The notes: a model not told the origin generated them from the sequence alone. Counted from the stretch's first letter, positions 25,601-33,710 are shown. The stretch is DNA of 64,000 nt from Butyricicoccus intestinisimiae (GCF_018918345.1 NZ_JAHLQI010000005.1:150970-214969), one strand, 5' to 3'. Numbers and translations: made by a program.

Positions 25601-27049
25601 GTCAGCTTCGGATGTGGGCATGATGCATATTTGTCGGATGAAATCATCCGCATGATGAATGAAATCAGCGGCAAACATCCGTTGGTGCTGAAACTGGACG
25701 AAAGCGATGCCACCGGTCCGCTGCGCATTCGTGTGCGCAGCTTTTTGGAGACAGCGGCACAGCGCAGAAAGCGCAGGACGCTGCACGTACAGCAATTGTC
25801 GGATCCATATCCGACAAAATTCACCAAACAGGATGCCAAAGAGCGCGTTGTGCTCGTGCCGAACACCTCACACGCATTCAGCCGCGTGATGTCGGCGGCG
25901 TTCAGTGCGCAGCACATCAAGGCGGAACCGCTGCCGATCGGCAGAGAACGAGCCATCCAGCTCGGCAAGCAGTATGTGCACAATGATATTTGCTTTCCGG
26001 CGCAGATTGTCATTGGCGAAGCGCTGGAAGCGCTGATGAGCGGAAAATATAAGGACAAACAGGTTGCCATCGGCATGGGAAAATATATCGGTGACTGCCG
26101 ATTGACGCATTATAGTGCCCTGCTGCGCAAGGCGTTGGATGATGCCGGATTTGCGGATGTTCCGATTCTGACCAACGATGACAAGGACAGCCATGATATG
26201 CATCCGGGATTTCGCATGAATCTGATGTCTGCGCTCAATATTGCGTTTGCGCTGCCGATGATTGATGTTTTGGAGGAATTACTGCGCAAAATGCGCCCGT
26301 ACGAATGCATTTCCGGCAGTGCAGATGCTGCATTTGAACAAGCCATGGATGCCGTGATTGACGGCATGGATCACGGCGGCATTCTCGGTATGCGCGGCGG
26401 CTTCAAACAGGCAATTGACATCATGGACAAAGTGGCGTATGATCGCAGTAGACGCAGACCGACGGTTCTCATCGTCGGCGAGTATTTGCTCAATTTTCAT
26501 CCGGGTGCCAATCATGACATTGAAAAATATCTCGAAGAAAACGGCTTTGAAATTATAGAAGCGCGCATGACCGATGTTATTCGCAAGTCATATTTTTACA
26601 TTGATGCACAGATTCGAGAATATAAGCTCAAAAAGCCGCTGGGTGAAAAGATTTGGTACTTCACTGCGGATGAGATTTTCAATGCGGCGCATGCCATGAC
26701 GGACGCGATTGCCCAAAAACATCCGCTGTACCATCGGGCGGCGCGGATGCAGGAGATTACCAAGGACAGCGATCCGATCATTCATCATACCTTTGATGCG
26801 GGAGAAGGTGTGCTGATTCCGGGAGAAATTCTGCACAATGCCAAGAATGGATGCAGGAACTTTATTATTTTGCAACCGTTTGGCTGTCTGCCGAATCATG
26901 TCGTTGGCCGCGGCATCGCGAAAAGAATCAAAGAGCTGTATCCGGATGCGCAGATTTTGCCGCTGGACTATGATCCGGACGTCAGCTTTGCAAATATAGA
27001 GAATCGGCTGCAAATGCTCATTATGAACGAAAAAAGCAGAGATGTATGA
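22676..27049 (+). CDS. Fused 2-hydroxyacyl-CoA dehydratase activase-like protein (two BadF/HgdC ATPase domains, DUF2229, HgdB-like region), 1457 residues
   Basis: Two ASKHA ATPase domains of the BcrAD/BadFG/HgdC type come first: LLGLDVGSTTVKAAVV (~11) with cluster Cys140 in NGSCAGGTGAF, then VYIGVDAGSTTSKLVL (~344) with Cys471 and Cys475 in ACSSGCGSF. A four-Cys motif follows (Cys633, Cys636, Cys640, Cys659, ending GNRCER), then the DUF2229 region (IGIPRVLSFWETMPFW, TSDTVCFPAKLVHGH). The last part resembles the dehydratase D component (HNDICFPAQIVIGEAL, QPFGCLPNHVVGRG). Family members use ATP-driven electron transfer from a [4Fe-4S] activator to a dehydratase, but the function of this giant form is not established. 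The start is ATG 22676 after a weak AAGG. A split paralogue lies at 59065-63268. Confidence 0.85.
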   Translation: MNDLSRQQEYLLLGLDVGSTTVKAAVVKPDEQKPLFVRYRRHHAEQMHAMRLLLEEVREAFPQAAFRIAVCGSGGKPIADCTGIHFVQEVVANASAVRHLYPQTRTAIELGGQDAKIIFFQYDENAGQLVARDMRMNGSCAGGTGAFIDEIAALLKTPTEGFEALASQGETVHSISGRCGVFAKTDIQSVLNAGGAREDIALSAFHAIAKQTIGGLSQGLDITPPVIFEGGPLTFNPTLVRVFCERLQLSEDEIIRPAHPDTIVALGAALSIPELFGQDATDVHVLDHVIAQLRQAETQRKHVVSKHAEPYFSTEQACRAWRKLHESPQIPPITAQAGDTLRVYIGVDAGSTTSKLVLIDEQETVIDKFYANNRGDPIQVVRQGLMELYERYAQRGIRLEVLGLGTTGYGEHMLAKAFGADYHTVETVAHAAAAQTYVPDVSFVLDIGGQDMKAMWIDGGVVTNITLNEACSSGCGSFLEGFAAALGIPVDRIADAAFRSRQPADLGSRCTVFMNSTIITEQKNGRTPEDIMAGLCRSIIRNVFTKVVRISNSAMLGKQVVVQGGTFKNDAVLCALEQYLGQPVTRAPYPGEMGAIGAALLTKRQARNHAVSNFIGFAALPDFQYSKQDGVPCPFCGNHCSRTILRFSNGSSFITGNRCERGEILGNPKDAAVREQVKHTHRSKDEVPNLFRTREQLLFQDYDYPKLDDDKQLTIGIPRVLSFWETMPFWKVFWRSLGYHVQVSDSSTRAMYENGLSAVTSDTVCFPAKLVHGHLRNLKEKGVDRIFMPSITTVKSENLAETSESMCAVVKGYPLVIRNSDNPERRWGIPFDAPLFHWHLPEDRDRQLTQYMQETFGISPQLTRKAIAAGDAAQREFSDRLKAEGQKIIDDVQKRGTYAVVLASRPYQNDTLVNHDLPELFTEHHIPVLTIDSLPDINRVDLRNSRLDIVNNYHARMLSGAVLAAGCDYLEYAQVVSFGCGHDAYLSDEIIRMMNEISGKHPLVLKLDESDATGPLRIRVRSFLETAAQRRKRRTLHVQQLSDPYPTKFTKQDAKERVVLVPNTSHAFSRVMSAAFSAQHIKAEPLPIGRERAIQLGKQYVHNDICFPAQIVIGEALEALMSGKYKDKQVAIGMGKYIGDCRLTHYSALLRKALDDAGFADVPILTNDDKDSHDMHPGFRMNLMSALNIAFALPMIDVLEELLRKMRPYECISGSADAAFEQAMDAVIDGMDHGGILGMRGGFKQAIDIMDKVAYDRSRRRPTVLIVGEYLLNFHPGANHDIEKYLEENGFEIIEARMTDVIRKSYFYIDAQIREYKLKKPLGEKIWYFTADEIFNAAHAMTDAIAQKHPLYHRAARMQEITKDSDPIIHHTFDAGEGVLIPGEILHNAKNGCRNFIILQPFGCLPNHVVGRGIAKRIKELYPDAQILPLDYDPDVSFANIENRLQMLIMNEKSRDV

Positions 27050-27057
27050 GGTGAACC

Positions 27058-27765
27058 ATGGGATTTTTGGGAAAACTGCGCTGGGAAAAGCAGAAGGTCA
27101 AACAGCGCGCACACTATGAAGAAGAACTGAAAAAAGCGGAAGCGCGCAAACATGGACACGTGGAACCGCTGTTTCAGCCATTGCAGGCTCTGCGGGGCAG
27201 CCAGCGCGGCCACTGCGTGATTCTGGGAGCAGATGCTCAGCCATCTATGCTGGATCGCCTCAACCATGAGGTCACCTTGTGCAGCGCGGCGGGCTGGACG
27301 AATCTCAGAAAGACCGGATGGCAGCCGACATATCTCGGCATACAAAGTCCGGCGCTGCTTGAGCAGATGAGAGACTATATCACCAACATTCCGGAACAGG
27401 GCATTTTGGCAGGAGATAATTTGCCGGTGCCGTCTCCGGCACCGAAAAACTGGATTGCCTATCCGTATCTTGGCGTGTACAAATACTATTGCAATACATA
27501 TGACACGCATCGCGTGAAATTCAGTGATAACGCCCTAGAGGTTGTGTATGACGGATATGATACCGTGTACTCTTTGATGCAGATTGCGGTATATCTTGGC
27601 TTTACCGAGCTGGTGCTGGTCGGCTGCGGCTGCTGTCAGCCGAAGGAAGAAAAAATGCGCGCTGCATTTGAGACGGCAAAGCAGTATGCAGACAGCCATG
27701 GCATTGCGATATACAATGGCACACCGGAGGAGACAGAAGATATTTTTCCGATGTTTTCGCTGTAA
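27058..27765 (+). CDS. DUF115/MptE-like protein, possible glycan or pterin transferase, 235 residues
   Basis: It starts 9 bases after the activase/dehydratase gene behind GAGGTGAACC, so it is probably co-transcribed. A basic, helical N-terminus (~1-40) is followed by a Rossmann-like domain: HCVILGADAQPSML (~57), KTGWQPTYLGIQSP, and the C-terminal pattern VYSLMQIAVYLGFTELVLVGC (~175-195). A strand ending in GF-E-LVGxD/C is typical of 6-hydroxymethylpterin diphosphokinase MptE-like/DUF115 proteins and some sialyltransferase-fold enzymes. Here the usual Asp is replaced by Cys-Gly-Cys-Cys. The exact reaction cannot be assigned. An AT-rich hairpin (27771-27777 with 27781-27787) follows and may be a weak terminator. 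Confidence 0.55.
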   Translation: MGFLGKLRWEKQKVKQRAHYEEELKKAEARKHGHVEPLFQPLQALRGSQRGHCVILGADAQPSMLDRLNHEVTLCSAAGWTNLRKTGWQPTYLGIQSPALLEQMRDYITNIPEQGILAGDNLPVPSPAPKNWIAYPYLGVYKYYCNTYDTHRVKFSDNALEVVYDGYDTVYSLMQIAVYLGFTELVLVGCGCCQPKEEKMRAAFETAKQYADSHGIAIYNGTPEETEDIFPMFSL

Positions 27766-27800
27766 TTTACAAATTTGCTCCAAATTTTACACGGAACGCA

Positions 27801-27829
27801 TTGAAGCATAGCTGGCAACGGTCTACAAT
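27801..27829 (+). promoter_or_regulatory. Promoter of the small alarmone synthetase gene
   Basis: TTGAAG (27801-27806), 17-base spacer, TACAAT (27824-27829). Confidence 0.6.
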
Positions 27830-27870
27830 AGAATAGATAGAGACAGCGTTGCAGGGGAGAGCGATGTGGT

Positions 27871-28488
27871 ATGGAGCAACAGACATGGGATATGGATTTT
27901 TTGCATCCGGAGGTGCAGCAGGAATATCAGGATTGCATCATGGTATTGGTCGAAAAATTGCGGCAGTTTGCCGAACAACAGCAAGCGGAGCTGCATCGGG
28001 AGCTTGTCTCGCAGATTGCATGGCGGCTCAAAAGCGAGCAGAGTATTTTGGCAAAGCTCCGGCGCAAAAAGCGTGAGAAAACCAACGACAACATCTATCG
28101 GTATATCAATGATCTGGCAGGCATCCGCGTGGTGTGCTTGTATCTGGATGATGTGGATCGCGTGCGCGCTTTTTTGGAAAAGCTGCCGGGCATCCGTGTT
28201 TTGAAGATCAAAGACTTTATCAAAAAGCCAAAGAACAGCGGGTATCAGAGTTTGCACATGCAGGTACAGTTTCCCAATATGCGCAAGGTGGAAATCCAAA
28301 TCCGCACGATGGGCATGGATTACTGGTCGGTGATGGAGCACGAATTACAGTATAAAAAGAAAAGCAAAATCGGGCGGTCTTTGCACAAAGAACTGCTCGC
28401 GTGTGCGAGCGATATGCGCCGAATGGACGAGCGCATGCAGAACATGCGGCGCCTGCTGGATAAACAGCATCGAGAGAACACAGAATAA
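27871..28488 (+). CDS. Small alarmone synthetase, RelQ/RelP-type GTP pyrophosphokinase
   Basis: 205 residues, single RelA/SpoT synthetase domain without HD hydrolase, TGS or ACT domains. It transfers pyrophosphate from ATP to GTP or GDP, making (p)ppGpp. Matching motifs: RLKSEQSI (ATP-binding RxKxxxSI, ~52-59), NDLAGIRVVCLYLDD with the catalytic-domain Asp81, PKNSGYQSLHM, VEIQIRTMGMDYW, and EHELQYK. The C-terminal helix is basic and coiled-coil-like. The ATG at 27871 follows AGGGGAGAG. It has its own promoter and a strong terminator, so expression is independent of the neighbours; these enzymes are usually controlled transcriptionally or allosterically. Confidence 0.92.
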   Translation: MEQQTWDMDFLHPEVQQEYQDCIMVLVEKLRQFAEQQQAELHRELVSQIAWRLKSEQSILAKLRRKKREKTNDNIYRYINDLAGIRVVCLYLDDVDRVRAFLEKLPGIRVLKIKDFIKKPKNSGYQSLHMQVQFPNMRKVEIQIRTMGMDYWSVMEHELQYKKKSKIGRSLHKELLACASDMRRMDERMQNMRRLLDKQHRENTE

Positions 28489-28522
28489 AACTGCTGCAGA
28501 GCACAACTGCAGCAGTTTTTTG
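28489..28522 (+). terminator. Intrinsic terminator of the alarmone synthetase gene
   Basis: A perfect 11-base stem (aactgctgcag 28489-28499 with 28507-28517) is followed by a run of Ts to 28521. Confidence 0.85.
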
Positions 28523-28538
28523 TTGCTTTTTGGATTGG

Positions 28539-28567
28539 TTGCGGGACGGCGTTTTGCATGGTATAAT
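28539..28567 (+). promoter_or_regulatory. Promoter of the methionine synthase cluster
   Basis: TTGCGG (28539-28544), 17-base spacer, perfect TATAAT (28562-28567) with extended TGG. No S-box or cobalamin riboswitch fits in the 26 bases before the first gene. Confidence 0.65.
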
Positions 28568-28593
28568 GGTAGGAAATGCGAGGTGAACGGTGA

Positions 28594-29274
28594 TTGGAAG
28601 CAAGACTGACACAAATAAACTACAATGAAATTTTGATGTATCTCGGCTATCGCGGGCAGGAACGGCCGCCGGAGCTGGAGCAGCAGATACAGCGCTGCAT
28701 CAAACAGGTGACTGAGAGCTGTCAGCCGAGATTGGTCTATCGCAGACTGCCGGTTCGAAACGGCGAAATTGCCGGCTTTCCGTTGGAAGGAAAAGACATG
28801 CCGGAGATTCTATCCGGCTGTCAGGAAGCGATTTTGCTCGCCGTGACATTGGGACCGCAGATTGAACAGATGCTTATGCGGCGAGAAGTGACGGATATGG
28901 CGGATGCTCTGATTATGGACGCGTGCGCCAGCGCGGCAATTGAAAATGTGTGTGACCATTTTGAATTTGACCTGCGAGAGCAGCTGGAGCGGGAGGGGAA
29001 ATTTCTGACCGACCGCTTTAGCCCGGGATACGGTGATTTGCCGCTGCACACCCAGCGCAGACTGTGCGAGGCGCTCAACACAGCGCGGCGCATCGGGCTG
29101 ACCGTCACACCAAGTTATTTGATGATTCCGCGGAAATCTGTCACGGCAATTCTGGGAATCTCCGATCATCCGCAAAAACTGAGAAAACGGGGCTGTGAGG
29201 TATGCAGTATGTTCCTGACCTGTCCCTATCGAAAGGAAGGACTTGCTTGTCATGAATCATCTGACATTACTTGA
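28594..29274 (+). CDS. Methionine synthase activation-domain protein (MetH reactivation subunit)
   Basis: 226 residues. It corresponds to the SAM-dependent reactivation domain that in long MetH proteins is C-terminal and reductively remethylates inactive cob(II)alamin. Here it is a free-standing gene just upstream of a MetH lacking that domain. Family features: MYLGYRGQE near the start, LLAVTLGPQIEQML, DACASAAIE, FSPGYGDLPL and the Gly/Pro-rich SYLMIPRKSVTAILG. The start is TTG at 28594, 7 bases after GAGGTGA; no ATG is suitably placed. The last 23 bases overlap the start of metH. The C-terminal Cys cluster (CEVCSMFLTCPYR) could bind a metal. Confidence 0.88.
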   Translation: MEARLTQINYNEILMYLGYRGQERPPELEQQIQRCIKQVTESCQPRLVYRRLPVRNGEIAGFPLEGKDMPEILSGCQEAILLAVTLGPQIEQMLMRREVTDMADALIMDACASAAIENVCDHFEFDLREQLEREGKFLTDRFSPGYGDLPLHTQRRLCEALNTARRIGLTVTPSYLMIPRKSVTAILGISDHPQKLRKRGCEVCSMFLTCPYRKEGLACHESSDIT

Positions 29275-31585
29275 CGGCGGCATGGGCACCATGCTGCAGG
29301 CTGCCGGATTGGGGTTGGGCGAACGCCCGGAAATTTTCGGTGTACAGCATCCGGAAATTTTGGAACGCATTCAGCGCAGCTATGTAGACGCTGGCAGCGA
29401 TATTATTTATGCCAATACGTTTGGTGCCAATGCACATAAACTGGAAGGCACCGGCCACACAACGGAAGAACTGGTGGCGGCAAATGTTGCCATTGCGAAA
29501 AAGGCGGCGGACGGCAGAGCGAGAGTTGCTCTGGATGTCGGCCCGATTGGTGAGCTGATGGAGCCGCTTGGCACGCTGGCATTTGATGAAGCGTATGAGA
29601 TTTATGCGCAGATGGTGCGTGCCGGCGAGCAGGCGGGCGCAGATCTCGTAATCTTCGAGACAATGACCGATTTGTACGAAGTGAAAGCCGCTGTTCTCGC
29701 GGCGCGGGAGCAGAGCAATCTGCCGATTTGGGTCACCATGAGCTTTGAGGCGACCGGCAGAACGTTTACCGGTACGACGGTTGCCAGCATGGCGGCAACG
29801 CTGGAAGGATTGGATGTCGCTGCCATGGGCATCAACTGCTCGCTCGGACCGGAGGAAATTTTCCCGCTCATCGAGGAGATGCGTAAGTGGACGGACAAGC
29901 CGCTCATTGTCAAGCCGAATGCAGGTCTGCCGGATCCGGCAACCGGCGGCTATGACATGGACGCCGCAGAGTTCGGCAGACAGATGGCGAAATTTCCGGA
30001 ATTGGGCGTTTCAATTTTGGGCGGCTGCTGCGGCACAACGCCGGACTTTATCGCGGCGCTGGCGGCGCTGCCGGATGCGAACGAGGATGTTCGTCCGGTG
30101 CGCAAACGCGGTGTGTGCTCGGCCAGCCATATGACGGATTTTGGCGGCGTGCGTGTCATTGGTGAACGCATCAATCCGACCGGCAAAAAACGCTTCCAGC
30201 AGGCACTGCGAGAGTGCGATTTCAATTATATTATGGAGCGCGCGATTGAACAGCAGGACGCCGGTGCGGATATTTTGGATATTAACGTAGGTCTGCCGGG
30301 CATTGATGAGGCAAAAATGATGACGGCTGTGGTCAAAGCGGTGCAGAGCGTCGTTTCTCTGCCGTTGCAAATTGATTCGTCGGATCCGGTGGCCATTGAA
30401 GCGGGGCTGCGCGCGTGCAGCGGACGGGCGATTGTCAATTCCGTCAATGCAGAGCAGGACAAACTGGACACGATTTTGCCCATCGTTAAGAAATACGGTG
30501 CGGCAGTTGTCGGTCTGACCATGGATAAATCCGGTATTCCGCAGACGGCACAGGCACGATTTGACATGGCGGAAAAAATCATGCAGGAAGCCATGAAGCA
30601 TGGCATACCGAAGGAAGATGTGCTCATTGACTGCTTGACGCTGACCATTTCCGCGCAGCAGGAACAGGCAGTGGAGACACTCAAAGCAGTTCGCATGGTA
30701 CACGAAAAGCTGGGACTGCATTGCGTGCTCGGTGTCAGCAACATTTCGTTCGGCCTGCCGGAACGAAACAATATCACGACCAATTTCCTGACACAGGCGA
30801 TGTGGTGCGGTTTGGACTTGCCGATTATCAATCCGAATCTGAAACCGATTATGGACACCGTTGTTTCTTATCGCGCGCTGTCCGGCGAAGATGTCGGCTG
30901 CGAGGCGTATATCGAGCGCTTCGCCAATGTCGAAGAGGAACCGAAATCCGGTGCGGTATCGAAAGAGATGAATATCGCGGATGCTGTGCTCAAGGGACTC
31001 AAGCAGGAAACCGCAGATTTGACTGAAAAGCTGCTGGAAACCATGTCTGAACTGGATGTCATCAATCAGAAACTGATTCCGGCGCTGGATTTGGTCGGTG
31101 ATAAATATGAAAAACAGAAGATTTTCCTGCCGCAGCTCATCAATGCAGCCAATGCGGCGTGTGCAGGCTTCGATTTGATCAAGCTGCGCATCGCGAAGCG
31201 CGGCGGCGAGAGCGTCTCCAAGGGCAAGATTATCATGGCGACAGTGGAAGGTGACATTCACGACATCGGCAAAAATATCGTGCGCGTGGTACTGGAAAAC
31301 TACGGCTATCAGGTCATTGATTTGGGGCGCGATGTGCCGATACAGAAAGTTGTGGACACGGCGATTGCAGAAGATGTTAAGCTGGTCGGTCTGTCGGCGC
31401 TGATGACAACAACGGTGGATTCTATGCGCCGAACCATTGAAGCGCTCCGCGCATCGGGACATGACTGCAAGGTCATGGTCGGCGGCGCCGTGCTGACGGC
31501 GGATTATGCGGAAGAAATCGGCGCAGATTACTATACCAAGGATGCAAAGGCATCTGTAGATGTGGCAAAGGAAGTATTGGGATAA
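29252..31585 (+). CDS. metH: Cobalamin-dependent methionine synthase (homocysteine, folate and B12 modules; no reactivation domain)
   Basis: 777 residues versus ~1200 for full-length MetH. Modules in order: homocysteine/zinc barrel (~1-285; LLDGGMGTML, zinc ligands in GINCS and LGGCCGTTP), methyltetrahydrofolate-binding barrel (~300-555; GERINPTGKKRFQ), helical cap (~570-655), and B12 Rossmann domain with axial His670 in EGDIHDIGKN. It transfers the methyl group of 5-methyl-THF to homocysteine. ATG at 29252 is chosen; the TTG at 29243 is too close to AAGGAAGG. The missing reactivation domain is supplied by the upstream gene, which it overlaps by 23 bases. Confidence 0.95.
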   Translation: MNHLTLLDGGMGTMLQAAGLGLGERPEIFGVQHPEILERIQRSYVDAGSDIIYANTFGANAHKLEGTGHTTEELVAANVAIAKKAADGRARVALDVGPIGELMEPLGTLAFDEAYEIYAQMVRAGEQAGADLVIFETMTDLYEVKAAVLAAREQSNLPIWVTMSFEATGRTFTGTTVASMAATLEGLDVAAMGINCSLGPEEIFPLIEEMRKWTDKPLIVKPNAGLPDPATGGYDMDAAEFGRQMAKFPELGVSILGGCCGTTPDFIAALAALPDANEDVRPVRKRGVCSASHMTDFGGVRVIGERINPTGKKRFQQALRECDFNYIMERAIEQQDAGADILDINVGLPGIDEAKMMTAVVKAVQSVVSLPLQIDSSDPVAIEAGLRACSGRAIVNSVNAEQDKLDTILPIVKKYGAAVVGLTMDKSGIPQTAQARFDMAEKIMQEAMKHGIPKEDVLIDCLTLTISAQQEQAVETLKAVRMVHEKLGLHCVLGVSNISFGLPERNNITTNFLTQAMWCGLDLPIINPNLKPIMDTVVSYRALSGEDVGCEAYIERFANVEEEPKSGAVSKEMNIADAVLKGLKQETADLTEKLLETMSELDVINQKLIPALDLVGDKYEKQKIFLPQLINAANAACAGFDLIKLRIAKRGGESVSKGKIIMATVEGDIHDIGKNIVRVVLENYGYQVIDLGRDVPIQKVVDTAIAEDVKLVGLSALMTTTVDSMRRTIEALRASGHDCKVMVGGAVLTADYAEEIGADYYTKDAKASVDVAKEVLG

Positions 31586-31591
31586 CGCGAT

Positions 31592-33370
31592 ATGACAAAC
31601 ATTCGAGACTATATCAAGCATCATATTCTGCTGTTTGACGGCGGTATGGGCACTTATTTTTCTACGCGCAATCAGAGCGTGGGAAGCGGCTGTGAGCTGG
31701 CCAATCTCAGCCAGCCGGAGCTGATTGCGGACATTCATCGGGAATATTTGGAGGCGGGCAGCAAGGCGATTAAGACCAATACTTTTGCTGTCAATCGCGT
31801 CAATTTTCAGGGCAATGAAGAACTGGTTGAACGCACCATTCAGGCAGGTTGGAAGCTCGCCTGTGAAGCGGCAAAGGATCAGGCATATGTCTTTGCAGAT
31901 ATCGGACCGATTTCCGGTCTGCCGGAAACCATGGACATTCGAGAGGAATTTCGCTTTGTTGCGGACTGCTTTCTGCAGCTTGGCGCACAGCATTTTCTGT
32001 TCGAGACCAACGCAAATGCAGAGGGGCTAAAAGAGACAGCGGCATATATCAAGCAAAAGAATCCGGACGCATATATCATTGTCTCGTTTGCGATTCAGCT
32101 GGACGGCTTCTCGCGGGACGGCAGTTTTGCGGCGGATCTGCTGCATGAGGTACAAGCGTGCACAGACATTGATTCGATAGGCTTTAACTGTGTTTGCGGC
32201 GCACGGCATATGCTGGAGCTGGCACAGGAGTTGGATCACACCGGCATCACGCTGTCCTTGATGCCGAATGCCGGTTATCCGGTTGTCATCAACAATCGGT
32301 CGTTTTATGAAGGCGATCCGGTGTACTTTGCGGCACAGCTGTTGGAAATGGCAAAAGAAGGCGCCGGTATTCTGGGCGGCTGCTGCGGCACAACACCGGT
32401 GCACATTGCACAGGCAAAAAAAGCACTGGACGGCTACACGCATACCAAGGAACCCAAGGCGAGCAAAAAGCAGCGCGTCGGACTGGTCGATACGCTGCCG
32501 GAGAGCTTGTTCTGGGAAAAGCTGCGCAAGGGTGAGAAGGTAGTTGCCGTTGAATTGGATCCGCCGGCCAACGCGGATCTGAGCAAATTTATGAGCGGCG
32601 CGTGGATGCTCAAAGGCGCCGATGTCGATATTATCACCATTGCGGATTGTCCGATTGCGCGGGCACGCGTGGATTCCAGCCTGCTGGCGTGCAAAATTCG
32701 GCGCGAATTGAATATGGATGCGCTGCCGCATATGACTTGCCGTGACCGCAATCTCAATGCGACCAAGGCACTGCTCATGGGACTGCACGCCGAAGGCATA
32801 CGCAATATTTTGCTGGTCACCGGCGACCCCATTCCGACGGCGGAGCGCGATGAGGTGAAGAGCGTCTATCAGTTTAATTCCCGCAAGCTGGCATCGTTCG
32901 TGTCCTCCTTGGGACAGTCGGTTTTGCCGAGCCCGTTCCATCTGTTCGGCGCGCTCAATGTCAATGCACTGAACTTTGATGTACAGCTGCGGCTCGCCAA
33001 AGGAAAACTGGAGCGCGGCATCATTGGCTTCCTGACGCAGCCGATTCTGACTGAGCAGGCGTTTGAAAACCTCAAGCGTGCACGCGAAGAACTCGGCGGT
33101 GCGTATATTTTGGGCGGTATTATTCCGGTTGTCAGTGCGAAAAATGCACGATTTATGGACAGCGAAATCAACGGCATCCGCGTCGATGAAACCATCACAC
33201 AGATGTACGAGGGGAAAAATCGCGCGGAGGGCGAGGAGCTTGCCGTCACGATTTCCGCTGAAATTGCCAAGCGCATTGCGCCGTATGTCGATGGCTACTA
33301 TCTGATGACACCGTTCCAGAGAACGGCGCTCATCTGTCGTATTTTGGAAAAAATCAAAGAGCAAGCATAA
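31592..33370 (+). CDS. Bifunctional homocysteine S-methyltransferase / 5,10-methylenetetrahydrofolate reductase
   Basis: 592 residues, YitJ-like architecture. The N-terminal half (~1-290) is a homocysteine methyltransferase barrel with LLFDGGMGTYF, zinc ligand Cys in GFNCVCG and the pair in LGGCCGTTPVHI. The C-terminal half (~305-592) is a MetF-type reductase: VAVELDPPANAD, LPHMTCRDRN, ILLVTGDPIP, and FLTQPIL. It provides 5-methyl-THF for the adjacent MetH, so the two genes form one methyl-transfer unit. It starts 6 bases after metH and ends before a very strong terminator. Two homocysteine methyltransferase modules in adjacent genes is notable. Confidence 0.93.
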   Translation: MTNIRDYIKHHILLFDGGMGTYFSTRNQSVGSGCELANLSQPELIADIHREYLEAGSKAIKTNTFAVNRVNFQGNEELVERTIQAGWKLACEAAKDQAYVFADIGPISGLPETMDIREEFRFVADCFLQLGAQHFLFETNANAEGLKETAAYIKQKNPDAYIIVSFAIQLDGFSRDGSFAADLLHEVQACTDIDSIGFNCVCGARHMLELAQELDHTGITLSLMPNAGYPVVINNRSFYEGDPVYFAAQLLEMAKEGAGILGGCCGTTPVHIAQAKKALDGYTHTKEPKASKKQRVGLVDTLPESLFWEKLRKGEKVVAVELDPPANADLSKFMSGAWMLKGADVDIITIADCPIARARVDSSLLACKIRRELNMDALPHMTCRDRNLNATKALLMGLHAEGIRNILLVTGDPIPTAERDEVKSVYQFNSRKLASFVSSLGQSVLPSPFHLFGALNVNALNFDVQLRLAKGKLERGIIGFLTQPILTEQAFENLKRAREELGGAYILGGIIPVVSAKNARFMDSEINGIRVDETITQMYEGKNRAEGEELAVTISAEIAKRIAPYVDGYYLMTPFQRTALICRILEKIKEQA

Positions 33371-33413
33371 ATACCGAAAGAGACCGTCTGATTCAGACGG
33401 TCTCTTTCGGTAT
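33371..33413. terminator. Strong hairpin terminator after the methionine cluster
   Basis: A perfect 21-base inverted repeat (33371-33391 with 33393-33413) begins at the stop codon of the last gene. Only a minimal loop is left, and the downstream sequence is not T-rich on the + strand. Confidence 0.7.
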
Positions 33414-33420
33414 ATGGATA

Positions 33421-33455
33421 TGAAAAAAGGCTTCGGTATCAAACCGAAGCCTTTT
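33421..33455 (-). terminator. Intrinsic terminator of the ferredoxin gene
   Basis: A 13-base perfect stem (33425-33437 with 33443-33455) with a T run on the minus strand (aaaaaa at 33423-33428). Confidence 0.85.
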
Positions 33456-33478
33456 GATGTACATTGCTAGGCAGCAAA

Positions 33479-33649
33479 TTACTCCTGAGAGATTGCACCC
33501 ATCGGGCAAGCGCCAGCGCAAGAACCGCAATCCAGGCATGCACCTGCATCGATCTGATACTTGCCGTCACCCTCGGAAATAGCACCTACCGGACACTCGC
33601 CAGCGCAGGAACCACAGCTAATGCATGCATCGCTAATCTGATAAGCCAT
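33479..33649 (-). CDS. 2[4Fe-4S] ferredoxin, clostridial type
   Basis: 56 residues, reading MAYQISDACISCGSC onward on the minus strand from ATG 33649-33647 to TAA 33481-33479. Two CxxCxxCxxxCP motifs (CISCGSCAGECP and CLDCGSCAGACP) are related by internal symmetry, as in classical low-potential clostridial ferredoxins. It carries electrons in the cytoplasm, for example from pyruvate:ferredoxin oxidoreductase, and plausibly to activase-type proteins such as those encoded here. AGGAGG lies upstream. It is monocistronic with its own promoter and terminator. Confidence 0.96.
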   Translation of the reverse strand: MAYQISDACISCGSCAGECPVGAISEGDGKYQIDAGACLDCGSCAGACPMGAISQE

Positions 33650-33710
33650 AATGATATACCTCCTAAAAAACTTTACATATTAAATGTCAGAATATAAAAT
33701 AAAGAAAGAT

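Noticed and set aside
33464..33697. A 77-codon + strand frame overlapping the ferredoxin
   Set aside because: The minus strand encodes a perfect 2[4Fe-4S] ferredoxin with AGGAGG; the + frame begins inside its terminator side and has no features.
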